Both the position numbers and the translations under genes were made by a program. Below are positions 9,321 to 18,730 of a stretch of DNA of 64,000 bases, in pieces; position 1 is the first letter of the stretch; each line of letters begins with the position of its first letter. The notes under the pieces are model-generated. The model ran no database searches. It saw nothing but the letters and a program-made list of their open reading frames with translations, and had not been told where the DNA came from. The stretch comes from JABDMD01 sp965203475. Lineage in GTDB: Bacteria; Pseudomonadota; Gammaproteobacteria; UBA4575. The stretch spans positions 496,001 to 560,000 of the forward strand of contig OZ241890.1 of NCBI GenBank assembly GCA_965203475.1. The letters are read 5' to 3'.

Positions 9321-10763
9321 ATGCAAGACACTCTTGAAAAAGCACGTGATAGTATCTTAGTTCCTTCAGGTATAGATGATACTCATCTAACACAAGCCTT
9401 TTCAACGTTACTTGATACATCGGCAGATAGTGGCGATATCTATTTTCAAGTTCGCAAACATGAAGCCTGGTCATTAGAAGATGGAATTGTTAAAGATGCT
9501 AGCTATAACATAAATCAAGGTGTAGGAATTCGAGCCGTTAAAGGTGATAAATCAGGGTTTGCGTACTCAGATGAAATTGTCTTACCTGCTCTGATTGAAT
9601 CTTGTAAAGCCGCACGAGCGATTGCGCGTGGGAAAAATAGTGGCGCAATACAGGCATGGAAAGCAAACATGGGGAAAAATTTGTACGCCTCTGAAAATCC
9701 CCTAGATTCAATGCATAAGTCTGAAAAAGTGGAATTATTACAATCACTGGATGCCTTGGCGAGACAACAAGATCCCCGCGTTAAAGAAGTTATTATTTCT
9801 TTAGCAGGGACTCATGAAATTGTGTTAATTGCAAATAGTGATGGTTCAATTGCGGCAGATTTGCGCCCACTAGTTCGATTAAATGTTTCTGTCATTGTGG
9901 AACAAAATGGAAGACGAGAGCAGGGCAGTGCAGGTGGTGGTGGGCGTGTTGGTTATGAGTTTTTTACTAAAAATGATCAATCTCATCGTTATGCACATGA
10001 AGCCGTGCGCATGGCATTAATAAACTTAGAAGCGATAGAAGCGCCCGCTGGAAAAATGAAGGTTGTATTAGGACCTGGATGGCCAGGTGTGTTATTGCAT
10101 GAAGCGGTTGGACATGGGTTAGAAGGAGATTTCACGCGTAAAGGCACTTCCGCATTTAGTGGACGCATTGGAGAACAGGTTGCTAGTAAAGGGGTAACTG
10201 TAGTTGACGATGGTACTTTGGAAAATCGACGTGGCTCACTAAATATCGATGATGAGGGGACTCCAACCCAGTGTACCACTTTAATTGAGGACGGAATCTT
10301 AAAAGGTTTCATGCAAGATAAGATGAATGCCAAGCTAATGAAATCTGAATCAACTGGTAATGGCCGACGTGAATCCTATGCGCATCTGCCTATGCCGAGA
10401 ATGACAAACACTTATATGTTGGCAGGTGAATTTGACCCGGCAGAAATTATTAGTTCTGTAGATTCTGGATTTTATGCCGTTAATTTTGGTGGAGGTCAAG
10501 TGGATATTACTTCAGGAAAATTTGTTTTTTCTGCTTCTGAAGCCTATTTAATTGAGAAAGGCAAAGTCACTAAACCTGTCAAAGGCGCAACATTAATTGG
10601 TGATGGCCCAGATGTGTTAACGCGAGTAACTATGATCGGCAATGATTTAGCACTAGACGAGGGCGTTGGTACCTGTGGTAAAGAAGGACAAAGTGTTCCT
10701 GTAGGAGTTGGACAACCTACACTGCGTATTGATGGCATTACTGTGGGTGGGACGTCTCAATAG
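9321..10763 (+). CDS. tldD: Metalloprotease TldD
   Basis: Catalytic subunit of the TldD/TldE (PmbA) metalloprotease that degrades unfolded peptides and trims modified peptides such as microcin precursors. The zinc site is the HEAVGH motif in LLHEAVGHGLEGD. An in-frame ATG at 9285 overlaps the upstream gene by 25 bases; the ATG at 9321 is preferred because it avoids the overlap and gives 480 residues, against 481 in E. coli. Neither start has a strong ribosome-binding site. pmbA follows 25 bases downstream. Confidence 0.93.
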   Translation: MQDTLEKARDSILVPSGIDDTHLTQAFSTLLDTSADSGDIYFQVRKHEAWSLEDGIVKDASYNINQGVGIRAVKGDKSGFAYSDEIVLPALIESCKAARAIARGKNSGAIQAWKANMGKNLYASENPLDSMHKSEKVELLQSLDALARQQDPRVKEVIISLAGTHEIVLIANSDGSIAADLRPLVRLNVSVIVEQNGRREQGSAGGGGRVGYEFFTKNDQSHRYAHEAVRMALINLEAIEAPAGKMKVVLGPGWPGVLLHEAVGHGLEGDFTRKGTSAFSGRIGEQVASKGVTVVDDGTLENRRGSLNIDDEGTPTQCTTLIEDGILKGFMQDKMNAKLMKSESTGNGRRESYAHLPMPRMTNTYMLAGEFDPAEIISSVDSGFYAVNFGGGQVDITSGKFVFSASEAYLIEKGKVTKPVKGATLIGDGPDVLTRVTMIGNDLALDEGVGTCGKEGQSVPVGVGQPTLRIDGITVGGTSQ

Positions 10764-10788
10764 CAAAGTAGCAATTGTTTAAAAAAAC

Positions 10789-12135
10789 GTGGCACTTCAA
10801 AAACAATCCTCAAATATCGTAAAAGAAGCTAATTTAGAAGAATTGGTTCAACTGTGTTTACAGGAAGCACAGCAGCAGGGTGCTACTGGCGCAGAAGCGA
10901 CTATTAACTCCGAGCATGGGTTGTCGGTCACGGCACGCTTAGGAGAAATTGAGACCCTTGAGCATCACAACGATCGTGCCTTAGGCATCACATTATATTT
11001 TGGTCAAAATAAAGGTACATCCAGTACTTCTAGCTTTGATCCGTTGGCCATTAAAGATGCCGTATCCGCTGCAGCTGACATTGCAAAATTTACACAAGCC
11101 GATCAATGCAATGGCTTAGCTGATGTTAATCGAATGCCCACCAGAATAATGGACTTGGATCTTGATCATCCTTGGGCTATCTCACCTGAAGAAGCATTAG
11201 AAATTGCACTTGATTGTGAAAACTCTGCTCGTGAGCACGAGCAAATCTCAAATTCAGAGGGGGCAAATGTAGCTACTTCAAGAACATCAAGTATCTACGC
11301 AAACACCCATGGATTTACGGGCCGCTACACATCAACACGACATACTCTTTCTTGTGTCGTAGTTGCCGAAAAAAATGGGTCGATGCAAAGAGATTATTGG
11401 TTTACAACTTCACGTAATCCAGCAAATCTTGAATCATCTAGTATTGTAGGTAAAAAATCTGCTGAAAGAGCACTTGCTAGACTTGGTGCGAAAAAAATTT
11501 CAACACGAACAACTCCAGTTATATTTGAAGCCAATATGGCACGATCATTGTTGTCACATTTTGTAACGGCGATAAGTGGAGGAGCGCTGTACCGAAAAGC
11601 TTCTTTTTTAATAGATCAATTAGATAAAAAAGTTTTCTCTGATCTAGTTACGATCACGGATGACCCACATATTCAACAAGGGCTTGGTAGTAGTGTCTAT
11701 GATCTTGAAGGTGTAGCTACAGAGCCAAGAACGATCGTCGATAATGGTATTTTAAAAAGCTACGTTTTAAGTTCGTATTCTGCGAGACGCTTAGGCATGG
11801 AGTCTACGGGTAATGCAGGGGGAATTCATAATTTAAAATTGCAAGCTGGAACCCAATCTCTAGATGAATTAATGCAAAAAATGCAGCAAGGATTATTAGT
11901 AACCGAGTTAATTGGTCATGGAGTTAATAACGTAACTGGTGATTATTCCAGGGGCGCTGTAGGCTATTGGATAGAGAATGGTAAAATTCAATATCCGGTA
12001 GAAGAAATTACAATTGCCGGGAATTTAAAACAAATGTTTCAAAAAATTATTGCTACAGGAAGCGATTTGGATGAACGTAGTAATATCATAACACCATCTA
12101 TTCTTATTGATGATATGATGATTGCAGGTTCATGA
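10789..12135 (+). CDS. pmbA: Metalloprotease subunit PmbA (TldE)
   Basis: Partner of TldD in the heterodimeric protease; this subunit lacks the zinc-binding histidines and shapes the active-site channel. The 448 residues show family features, including the ESTGNAGGIHNLKL block and the C-terminal VTGDYSRGAVGYWIENG stretch. The start is a GTG. It lies directly after tldD, whereas the two are separated in E. coli but adjacent in many other bacteria. It is the last gene of the + strand block; the next gene is convergent with a 3-base gap. Confidence 0.93.
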   Translation: MALQKQSSNIVKEANLEELVQLCLQEAQQQGATGAEATINSEHGLSVTARLGEIETLEHHNDRALGITLYFGQNKGTSSTSSFDPLAIKDAVSAAADIAKFTQADQCNGLADVNRMPTRIMDLDLDHPWAISPEEALEIALDCENSAREHEQISNSEGANVATSRTSSIYANTHGFTGRYTSTRHTLSCVVVAEKNGSMQRDYWFTTSRNPANLESSSIVGKKSAERALARLGAKKISTRTTPVIFEANMARSLLSHFVTAISGGALYRKASFLIDQLDKKVFSDLVTITDDPHIQQGLGSSVYDLEGVATEPRTIVDNGILKSYVLSSYSARRLGMESTGNAGGIHNLKLQAGTQSLDELMQKMQQGLLVTELIGHGVNNVTGDYSRGAVGYWIENGKIQYPVEEITIAGNLKQMFQKIIATGSDLDERSNIITPSILIDDMMIAGS

Positions 12136-12138
12136 AAT

Positions 12139-12990
12139 TTATATAGTAATTTGAGTTCTTTTTCTTTTTCTTTTTAAAAGAAGTAACCCCGCCAAACTTG
12201 AACCAAATAACCAGAATGCTGGAGGGATAGGTACAACTGAAAAATCTGCAAAATTAACATTTCCTTGAGAAAAATTATAAAATGCAAATCTGCCATCACT
12301 AAAATTGCCTGTAATATCTATTTCTTTTGTTCCATCTACAAATATTTCTAAGTTGTTTGGGTCTATATCAATTATAAATTCATATTCAGTGTTAAGTTCC
12401 CAACCTGTTGAACCAAGGTTTGTAGCTCTTTGCAATTCAAGCAAACCACCATTTTGATTGCTTAAAAAATTAGTATGTCCCCAGAACTCATCTGCAGTAG
12501 GTGTACCTGTAACAAGTGACACAGCTAAGCCAATGTTCGCTGTCGATCCAGGTGTATCTGAAGGGCTGCCAAAATTAAACGTCTGAGTTTCTTTTTTCCA
12601 ATCAATAAGTAGGTAATTTGCATTATTATTGTTAGAGTCACCAGGTAAAAAACCAACTGCAAATCCAAAATAATCATTATCTGTGCTGCTGTTAACGCGC
12701 ACTGTTCCAGAAACTACTGAACCTAATGCATTAAAGTCACTATAAAGAAGTGTTGGTTGGCTATTATTATTTTGGGTGGCGGAACTACCATTGTTTTCAA
12801 TAGTCCATGATGCATTGCTAAAAGGCGGAATAGTTGGAAATGACTCTGAATTCCATGTATTTAAATTAACAGAAGCGGCTTGTGTAACTTTGGATAGCAC
12901 TAAAATCAAAGTGATTAAGCCCAATAAAATATATCGAAAAATCTTTGATGCATTGATATTAAAATCAATAAATTGATGCAGTGTAGTCAT
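12139..12990 (-). CDS. Secreted protein with thrombospondin-C-like domain and PEP-CTERM-type sorting tail
   Basis: 283-residue exported protein. An N-terminal signal or anchor segment (about residues 16-39) is followed by a beta-rich domain resembling the thrombospondin C-terminal lectin-like fold (DNDYFGFAVGF, YLLIDWKKETQTF, SDGRFAFYNFSQGNVNFADF). The C-terminus has VPIPPAFWLFGSSLAGLLLL followed by KRKRKR: a sorting motif, one membrane helix and a basic end, as in substrates of exosortase. No exosortase gene is in this window. A GAGG ribosome-binding site lies 7 bases before the ATG. It stands alone between conserved housekeeping blocks and looks like an insertion. The function is unknown. 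Confidence 0.75.
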   Translation of the reverse strand: MTTLHQFIDFNINASKIFRYILLGLITLILVLSKVTQAASVNLNTWNSESFPTIPPFSNASWTIENNGSSATQNNNSQPTLLYSDFNALGSVVSGTVRVNSSTDNDYFGFAVGFLPGDSNNNNANYLLIDWKKETQTFNFGSPSDTPGSTANIGLAVSLVTGTPTADEFWGHTNFLSNQNGGLLELQRATNLGSTGWELNTEYEFIIDIDPNNLEIFVDGTKEIDITGNFSDGRFAFYNFSQGNVNFADFSVVPIPPAFWLFGSSLAGLLLLKRKRKRTQITI

Positions 12991-13453
12991 CTCAGAGCCT
13001 CGAAATTGTATTGTTTGTTTTTATAATTGGATTACTACAATCTTACTAAACAATATTATACTAGTTATAGTTACAGGAATGTGATGATTTTACATAATTT
13101 CTGATAATTTAGAGTATTTTGCCTCGAAATAACGATATAAAAAATAGGTTTATATTTTCTGTGTAGATTATACCGGTAATTAACTGAAATCAATAATCTA
13201 AATATGTTAAAAAAACTTGTACGAGAAATATAAAAAAATAATTTTAAGTATTTAATACTAATTATTTATATTTTTTATCATTAACTAAGCATAAATATTT
13301 ATATTAACCATATTTACACTGTGCTAAATACGATTCTATGTCTATAAGGTGTTAATGGTGTTGGTAGGATATAAAATAGATAAATTGTAAAAAAATTTAA
13401 ACTTATAGAATTTAGTAAATCCTTAATCCTGTCTAGTGCTAATTTATTTATAA
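12991..13453. other. Non-coding interval, 463 bases, very A/T-rich
   Basis: No open frame with coding character is visible on either strand. The part next to 12990 must contain the promoter of the PEP-CTERM protein gene. The rest is A/T-rich with homopolymeric A and T runs and no clear repeats or terminator hairpin. Confidence 0.6.
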
Positions 13454-14185
13454 CTATAACCAACGAATTTTTGAAATTTGAATAGAGAGATCAATTTTTC
13501 CATTTTCATATTTATCTAATTTAACAGGAAGATAATGTAAGCTATCGGCATACCAACCAAAGTAGGTTGTATTTTTTTCATTATCTTTCTTTCGTACAAG
13601 CTTAAAGGTATCAACGTCACCAAGCTTAGTTTCTATTAATTCTTGTGCTTCTAACGTATAAATATATTCTTTGAGGCGTCCCTTAGAAATTACCGAATAT
13701 GAATTTTTAGTTACTCCTGGTATAGGTTCCCGCATTAGCAGTAGCTGCATTGAATAGTTATCAAATGTATTTTCTGGAATAGACAGTTCAGTATTTATAT
13801 CTTTGTACGCAACAGTTGCGCTCCTATTCTTCCAATGAAAAATGTAATGTTCATTTCGTTTTTTATCCGTATCCTGTCTTTTATATTCTATAGCTCGATA
13901 TTGGCCATTAAATTCTTCCAATTCAGCAAGTGCCTTAATTTCTTGTTTGCCAAGAAATATTGAGGCTATGCCTACCGGTTTTGTAACGGATTCATAAATT
14001 ATTTGATTTCCTTGTTTTATTAGACGCACCTTCATTTCGCCTACATGCAATCCTTTTTTATGTACGTCATATATGGCTTCAAACTCAGGCGGTAAATTTT
14101 CTTCGTTAAGTATTTGTGCAGAAGAACAAATCCCAACATTAATAAGTAATAAAAATATTAATACTGCTAATAATAAGGGTTTCAT
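13454..14185 (-). CDS. DUF3108 domain protein, exported
   Basis: 243-residue protein with an N-terminal signal peptide (about residues 1-22) followed by the beta-rich DUF3108 domain (FEAIYDVHKKGLHVGEMKVRL; YFGWYADSLHYLPVKLDKYENGK). The family is found in gammaproteobacteria immediately downstream of purN, as here, where the start overlaps the purN stop by 4 bases. The biochemical role is not established; it is presumed periplasmic. Confidence 0.8.
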   Translation of the reverse strand: MKPLLLAVLIFLLLINVGICSSAQILNEENLPPEFEAIYDVHKKGLHVGEMKVRLIKQGNQIIYESVTKPVGIASIFLGKQEIKALAELEEFNGQYRAIEYKRQDTDKKRNEHYIFHWKNRSATVAYKDINTELSIPENTFDNYSMQLLLMREPIPGVTKNSYSVISKGRLKEYIYTLEAQELIETKLGDVDTFKLVRKKDNEKNTTYFGWYADSLHYLPVKLDKYENGKIDLSIQISKIRWL

Positions 14186-14856
14186 TTTAATTCTCTAAGA
14201 TAACCATTATTGAACAATATTGGCTGGTTAATACGTCGATTTTCAAAGTATGTTTCATTGTTAAGGCATTTTAATTTATCTTCACAAAACCATTTGATGG
14301 CAAGTGGATAAATGATATGTTCTTTTTCCAATACACGAGCCGCAAGACTTTCCTGTGTATCTTCTTTTTTCACGTTTACTTTTGCCTGTATGACTAAAGG
14401 TCCGCCGTCCAATTCATCCGTTGCAAAATGCACGCTGCATCCATGCTCTTTATCATTGTTTTCAAGAGCTCTTTGATGGGTGTGTAGTCCAGGATATTTC
14501 GGTAATAATGAAGGGTGGATATTTAAAACTTTATTTTGATATTTATTAACAAATGTTTCACTGAGTACACGCATAAAGCCTGCTAATGCAATTACATCAA
14601 CGTTATAGACCATTAAGGTCTTTATTAGTTCCTGTTCAAATAACTCACGTGATGCATAGTGATTATGCTCAATAGTATGTGTTTGAATCTTAGACTGTTG
14701 AGCTCTTTGCAAGCCATATGCATTTTTTACATTACTAATTACACAAGCGATGCTTGCAGAAATTGTGCTCTTGTTAACATGATTGATGATAGATTGGAGA
14801 TTACTGCCGTTTCCAGAAATTAAGACAGCAATTTTTTTTTGACCAGAATCGGACAC
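14182..14856 (-). CDS. purN: Phosphoribosylglycinamide formyltransferase
   Basis: Transfers a formyl group from 10-formyl-tetrahydrofolate to glycinamide ribonucleotide, the third step of purine synthesis. The N-terminal IAVLISGNGSNLQSI motif and the catalytic asparagine, histidine and aspartate in LNIHPSLLPKYPGLHTHQRA and DELDGGPL are present. The 224 residues are slightly longer than E. coli PurN (212) because of the C-terminus. It lies 3 bases after purM and overlaps the DUF3108 gene, forming an operon. Confidence 0.95.
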   Translation of the reverse strand: MSDSGQKKIAVLISGNGSNLQSIINHVNKSTISASIACVISNVKNAYGLQRAQQSKIQTHTIEHNHYASRELFEQELIKTLMVYNVDVIALAGFMRVLSETFVNKYQNKVLNIHPSLLPKYPGLHTHQRALENNDKEHGCSVHFATDELDGGPLVIQAKVNVKKEDTQESLAARVLEKEHIIYPLAIKWFCEDKLKCLNNETYFENRRINQPILFNNGYLRELK

Positions 14857-14859
14857 AGT

Positions 14860-15882
14860 TTATTGCAAAACTACATTGCTAGTTGCAGATTTTGAGATAA
14901 CTCCAATAATGGATGAGTCGTAGTTTATTTTTTTGCATATTTGCATTGCATTATTTGTATGTTTTTCAGGCAAAATAACCAGCATACCCATTCCACAATT
15001 AAATATTCTTTGCATTTCTTGTTCATCTACCTTAGCCATATCCTGGATCCATTGAAAAATATCGGGCCTCGACCAGCTTGACGTATCGATAGTTGCAGAA
15101 ACATTTTTAGGAAGTATTCGGGGAACATTTTCAATGATCCCACCACCAGTGATGTGGCATAGACCATGGATTTCATGATGTTGGATAAGCTCAAGTACTA
15201 TTTTTGTATAAATAGTTGTAGGTGTAAGTAAGACTTCGCCTAGTGAAGTTTGATTAAAATCTTCATCAAGTGAAATATTTTTGTCTTTTAAAATTTTGTT
15301 AACTAAGGAATAGCCATTGGAATGAAGACCACTTGAGTGAAGCCCAAGAATTACATCGCCTTCTGAAATTTTACTGCCATCAATAATATTTTCTTTTTCA
15401 ACGATTCCTACACAAAATCCAGCTAAATCATATTCGCCGTCATCATACATTCCTGGCATTTCAGCAGTCTCACCACCAATGAGCGCTGCACCGGCTTGTC
15501 TACATCCCTCTGCAATTCCTTCAATTACTGATTTTGCTTGTTCAACAGAAAGCTTCCCGGTAGCAAAATAATCTAGAAAAAATAAAGGTTCAGCTCCTTG
15601 AACAATGACATCATTGGCACACATTGCTACTAAATCAATTCCAATTGTGTCGTGCTTGTCTAACTGCTGAGCCAGTCTCAATTTAGTCCCTACACCATCT
15701 GTCCCAGATACTAGAACGGGTTCTTTATAACGATGTTGTGCAAGGGAAAAGAGTCCTCCAAAGCCACCAATATCGGTTAATACCCCATTTCGATGAGTGG
15801 AGCGCACTGCTGATTTAATCTCATCAACAAGTTTGTTACCGGCATCGATATCGACTCCAGCACTTTTATAGGTTGTTGCCAT
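14860..15882 (-). CDS. purM: Phosphoribosylformylglycinamidine cyclo-ligase
   Basis: AIR synthetase, the ATP-dependent fifth step of purine synthesis. The 340 residues carry typical motifs: TYKSAGVDIDAGN at the start, VSGTDGVGTKLRLAQ, the GGETAEMPGMY phosphate-binding loop, and HITGGGIIENVPRILP. It is the first gene of purM-purN-DUF3108. The 160 to 200 bases between it and the divergent phosphatidyltransferase gene must contain both promoters; no PurR-like operator was recognised there. Confidence 0.95.
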   Translation of the reverse strand: MATTYKSAGVDIDAGNKLVDEIKSAVRSTHRNGVLTDIGGFGGLFSLAQHRYKEPVLVSGTDGVGTKLRLAQQLDKHDTIGIDLVAMCANDVIVQGAEPLFFLDYFATGKLSVEQAKSVIEGIAEGCRQAGAALIGGETAEMPGMYDDGEYDLAGFCVGIVEKENIIDGSKISEGDVILGLHSSGLHSNGYSLVNKILKDKNISLDEDFNQTSLGEVLLTPTTIYTKIVLELIQHHEIHGLCHITGGGIIENVPRILPKNVSATIDTSSWSRPDIFQWIQDMAKVDEQEMQRIFNCGMGMLVILPEKHTNNAMQICKKINYDSSIIGVISKSATSNVVLQ

Positions 15883-16079
15883 TTATATTTAATTTTAGAA
15901 AAACATTGTAACTTATTGAAATACATTAACTATAAAATTAGAAAATGCGTTTAAAATCACAGCTTTATAGGTAATCCCATTGCTTCATGTAACGGTAACT
16001 TATACCATCTTAAAGTCTAAGAAGAATAATTATTTATAAAAGGTTGGCATTGTATGTCATGGAGGAAATGAGGCGTAAC

Positions 16080-16640
16080 ATGTCTTTTTGGAGATTTATT
16101 CCTAACATCATTACCGTACTGCGTTTTGCAGGCGTACCGCTATTAGTGTGGTGGATCTATGACGGGCAGTTTTATAACGCCTTGTTGCTGTTCTTATTAA
16201 TGGGCTTGTCTGATGCATTGGATGGTTATCTTGCCAAGTCATTTAACTGGAGAACAACCCTAGGCGCATATTTAGATCCTGCGGCTGATAAAGCCATGCT
16301 AATTTCTGCATATATAACGTTGGGTGTATTAGATTTATTACCTCACTGGCTTGTATTTTTTGTAATTTTGCGAGATGTGGCATTGCTGTCAGGAGCACTT
16401 TCATACGTATTTTCTACTCGTAGATTAGAAATTCATCCATCAATAATCAGCAAAGCAAATACATTTGTGCAAATTGTTTTAGTTTTTGTGGTTCTCTACT
16501 CTCAAATTAATTTTGTACCTTCGATAGTTATTCAGTTATTAGTTGGTATCACTCTTTTTACAACTGTAGCAAGTGGTTTGGAGTACTCTCTTGAAGAACG
16601 TTCACGTCGCTTGTCAAGGCAACATAGCAAGCAAATTTAA
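16080..16640 (+). CDS. CDP-alcohol phosphatidyltransferase family protein (PgsA-like)
   Basis: Integral membrane enzyme of about 186 residues with the CDP-alcohol phosphotransferase signature: the D-x2-DG ... G-x3-D-x3-D pattern in DALDGYLAKSFNWRTTLGAYLDPAADK. Such enzymes make phosphatidylglycerophosphate or a related lipid from CDP-diacylglycerol. Several hydrophobic segments follow. The frame is open from a TTG at 16044 with ATGs at 16059, 16068 and 16080. The last is chosen because GGAGGA at 16061-16066 lies upstream of it and the protein then starts MSFWRFIPNIITVLRF, as usual. Its exact lipid product is inferred. hda follows. Confidence 0.85.
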   Translation: MSFWRFIPNIITVLRFAGVPLLVWWIYDGQFYNALLLFLLMGLSDALDGYLAKSFNWRTTLGAYLDPAADKAMLISAYITLGVLDLLPHWLVFFVILRDVALLSGALSYVFSTRRLEIHPSIISKANTFVQIVLVFVVLYSQINFVPSIVIQLLVGITLFTTVASGLEYSLEERSRRLSRQHSKQI

Positions 16641-16685
16641 TAAGTTTGTTATCGTTTTTAATTCACTTTTAAAATTTCATTCTGC

Positions 16686-17384
16686 TTGCAAACCTTCGCA
16701 CAATTCCCGCTTGATATAGCGTTACCTAGATTTGCAACATTTGACACTTTTGTTGATAAAAGTGGAAGCGATCTTGTTATATCCTTAAAGAGTTTAGAAC
16801 ATACTGCTGACGAACCTCGACAATATTATATTTGGGGGGCAAAAAGTACGGGTAAAACACACCTACTACAAGCCGTGTGCAATCACTTAAATAAGGCAAA
16901 TGTCAAATCAGTATATTTTCCATTACAAGAATTTTCAGAAACTATTTCAGATATATTTAGAGACTTACATTCATTAGATGTTGTTTGTTTAGATGATATA
17001 GATGATTTGTTTGGTGATTCGGCTTGGGAAATAGAAATTTTTAAACTAATAAATGAGCTTAGATCCCAAAATAAATGCTTAATTATGACGTCAACTATAA
17101 GTCCAACAAGTTCCAATATTGGTTTATCGGATTTAGCATCCCGATTAGTTTGGGGGCCTGTGTACAAACTAGATATTCTAAATGGTGTACAGCTTGAAAT
17201 TGCATTACAGCAACATGCAAAAATTCGAGGGATTGAATTATCAGAGGAGGTTATAGGCTACATGCTTACACGTTACCCTCGGGATATAAAAAAACTGACT
17301 GAAAATTTGAATACTTTAGACAATGAGTCTTTGGTGCAAAAGAGAAAAATTACAATTCCATTTATTAAGTCTGTGCTTGATTAA
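16686..17384 (+). CDS. hda: DnaA regulatory inactivator Hda
   Basis: AAA+ protein homologous to DnaA domain III. With the DNA-loaded beta clamp it stimulates ATP hydrolysis by DnaA and so prevents re-initiation. A clamp-binding motif lies in the N-terminal QFPLDIALP. The Walker A loop is GAKSTGKTHLLQA and Walker B is VVCLDDIDDL. The 232 residues match the family; the start is TTG at 16686. The 3' end overlaps the convergent wrbA gene by 4 bases. Confidence 0.9.
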   Translation: MQTFAQFPLDIALPRFATFDTFVDKSGSDLVISLKSLEHTADEPRQYYIWGAKSTGKTHLLQAVCNHLNKANVKSVYFPLQEFSETISDIFRDLHSLDVVCLDDIDDLFGDSAWEIEIFKLINELRSQNKCLIMTSTISPTSSNIGLSDLASRLVWGPVYKLDILNGVQLEIALQQHAKIRGIELSEEVIGYMLTRYPRDIKKLTENLNTLDNESLVQKRKITIPFIKSVLD

Positions 17385-17968
17385 ATTTTTTGTGCAATAG
17401 TGGCGACTCGCTTCCCAAGAGCAAAGCAAAGCTTTTTTTCGTCTTCACTGATTGCATTCGTACTTTCTGGGCCGGCCAAATGACTTGCACCATAAGGGGT
17501 TCCGCCGGTGGAAGTGCTTAGTAATTCTTTTTCTGAATATGGGATTCCCACCATTAACATTCCATGGTGTAAAAGAGGCAGCATCATGGAAAGTAAAGTG
17601 GTTTCTTGCCCACCGTGTAGGCTGGAGGTTGAGGTAAACACTGCAGCAGGCTTATTACTTAATGCCCCAGATAGCCATTGGGAGCCAGTGCTATCAAGAA
17701 AGTATTTTAAGGGTGCAGCCATGTTGCCAAATCGGGTGGGGCTGCCTAAGATCAATGCATTACATTCTTCTAAATCTTTCAGTTCGGCATAGGGATAACC
17801 CTGTTCTGGTATGGAGTCTTCTATGGCCTCACATGTTGTAGACACAGGAGGTACTGTTCTAATTTTTGCTTCCATTTCTTCTACAGAATTTACACCCCGG
17901 GCAATATGTTGCGCCATCTCTTGTGTAGACCCATATCGAGAATAAAAAAGAACGAGTATGTTTTTCAT
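17381..17968 (-). CDS. wrbA: NAD(P)H:quinone oxidoreductase WrbA
   Basis: Flavodoxin-like FMN enzyme that reduces quinones by two electrons. The phosphate-binding loop YSRYGSTQEMA is near the N-terminus, and SPTRFGNMAAPLKYFLDST and TSTSSLHGGQETTL are WrbA hallmarks. The 195 residues are full length. It starts one base from the end of the arsC-like gene, so the two form a pair on the - strand, convergent with hda. Confidence 0.93.
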   Translation of the reverse strand: MKNILVLFYSRYGSTQEMAQHIARGVNSVEEMEAKIRTVPPVSTTCEAIEDSIPEQGYPYAELKDLEECNALILGSPTRFGNMAAPLKYFLDSTGSQWLSGALSNKPAAVFTSTSSLHGGQETTLLSMMLPLLHHGMLMVGIPYSEKELLSTSTGGTPYGASHLAGPESTNAISEDEKKLCFALGKRVATIAQKI

Positions 17969-18322
17969 TTAAAGTATGTCTAAAATTTTTTCAGGTGGCC
18001 GACCAATTACGGCTTTGCCATTATGAAGGATGATTGGGCGTTCTATTAGTATGGGATTCTCCATCATTGCATCTAAAATTTCATTCTCAGTAGAGTCATT
18101 ACCAAGTCCAGATGCTTGATATGCAGATTCTTTTTTTCGAAGCAGTTGATCTGCTGAAATGTTCAGTAGCGAAAGAATTTCTTTGAGTTCTTCTTTGTTA
18201 GGTGTGTCTTTTAGGTATTCTACGACTTCAGGTTGCTGCCCATTATTCTGTAGTAATTCAAGTGAAAGACGGCATTTTGAACACTTGGGGTTGTAATAAA
18301 TTGTAGTTGAATTATTGTCCAT
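17969..18322 (-). CDS. ArsC-family reductase (YfgD-like)
   Basis: Thioredoxin-fold protein of 117 residues. It has the ArsC active-site cysteine in NPKCSKCRLSLELL and the IERPIILHNGKAVIGRPPE block containing the conserved arginine, typical of glutaredoxin-dependent arsenate reductases. Its position beside hda and wrbA is that of the housekeeping paralogue yfgD rather than of an arsenic operon, so true arsenate reductase activity is uncertain. Confidence 0.85.
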   Translation of the reverse strand: MDNNSTTIYYNPKCSKCRLSLELLQNNGQQPEVVEYLKDTPNKEELKEILSLLNISADQLLRKKESAYQASGLGNDSTENEILDAMMENPILIERPIILHNGKAVIGRPPEKILDIL

Positions 18323-18440
18323 CGCTACTTTTCTCCATTATCATTCTGTTTATAGAACAATGTGCTTAGGACGATTATTATAATAAATTTTGAACATTAA
18401 ATTTGTTTTTCTGTTCTACTACTAAATTCATATTACTAGT

Positions 18441-18728
18441 GTGTCTACTACTATCTCAAAACATAGATGTTTACGCTGTATAGTTTATGGCAAAGTGCAA
18501 GGTGTTTTTTTTCGCGCATCGGCGAGAAAGCAAGCCCAACAGTTGGGATTGGTGGGCTACGCAAAAAATATAACAGATGGTAGCGTTGAAGTTGTGATGA
18601 AAGGAAATATATCTGACGTTGAGCGATTTAAGGATTGGCTGCATATTGGGCCAGAGTCAGCCCGAGTGGATAATTTAGAGTGCCAAACAATATTAGATCA
18701 GGAATTTACTACTTTTAGTGTACTGTAA
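18441..18728 (+). CDS. acyP: Acylphosphatase
   Basis: Small enzyme of 95 residues that hydrolyses the carboxyl-phosphate bond of acyl phosphates. The signature GKVQGVFFRASARKQA supplies the catalytic arginine, and GYAKNITDGSVEVV supplies the asparagine. The start is GTG at 18441. It is followed 2 bases after its stop by the FmdB-type gene. Confidence 0.93.
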   Translation: MSTTISKHRCLRCIVYGKVQGVFFRASARKQAQQLGLVGYAKNITDGSVEVVMKGNISDVERFKDWLHIGPESARVDNLECQTILDQEFTTFSVL

Positions 18729-18730
18729 TC

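Noticed and set aside
9989..10738. Antisense frames of 114 and 64 codons opposite tldD
   Set aside because: Complementary strand of a strongly conserved gene; proline/serine-rich chance translations.
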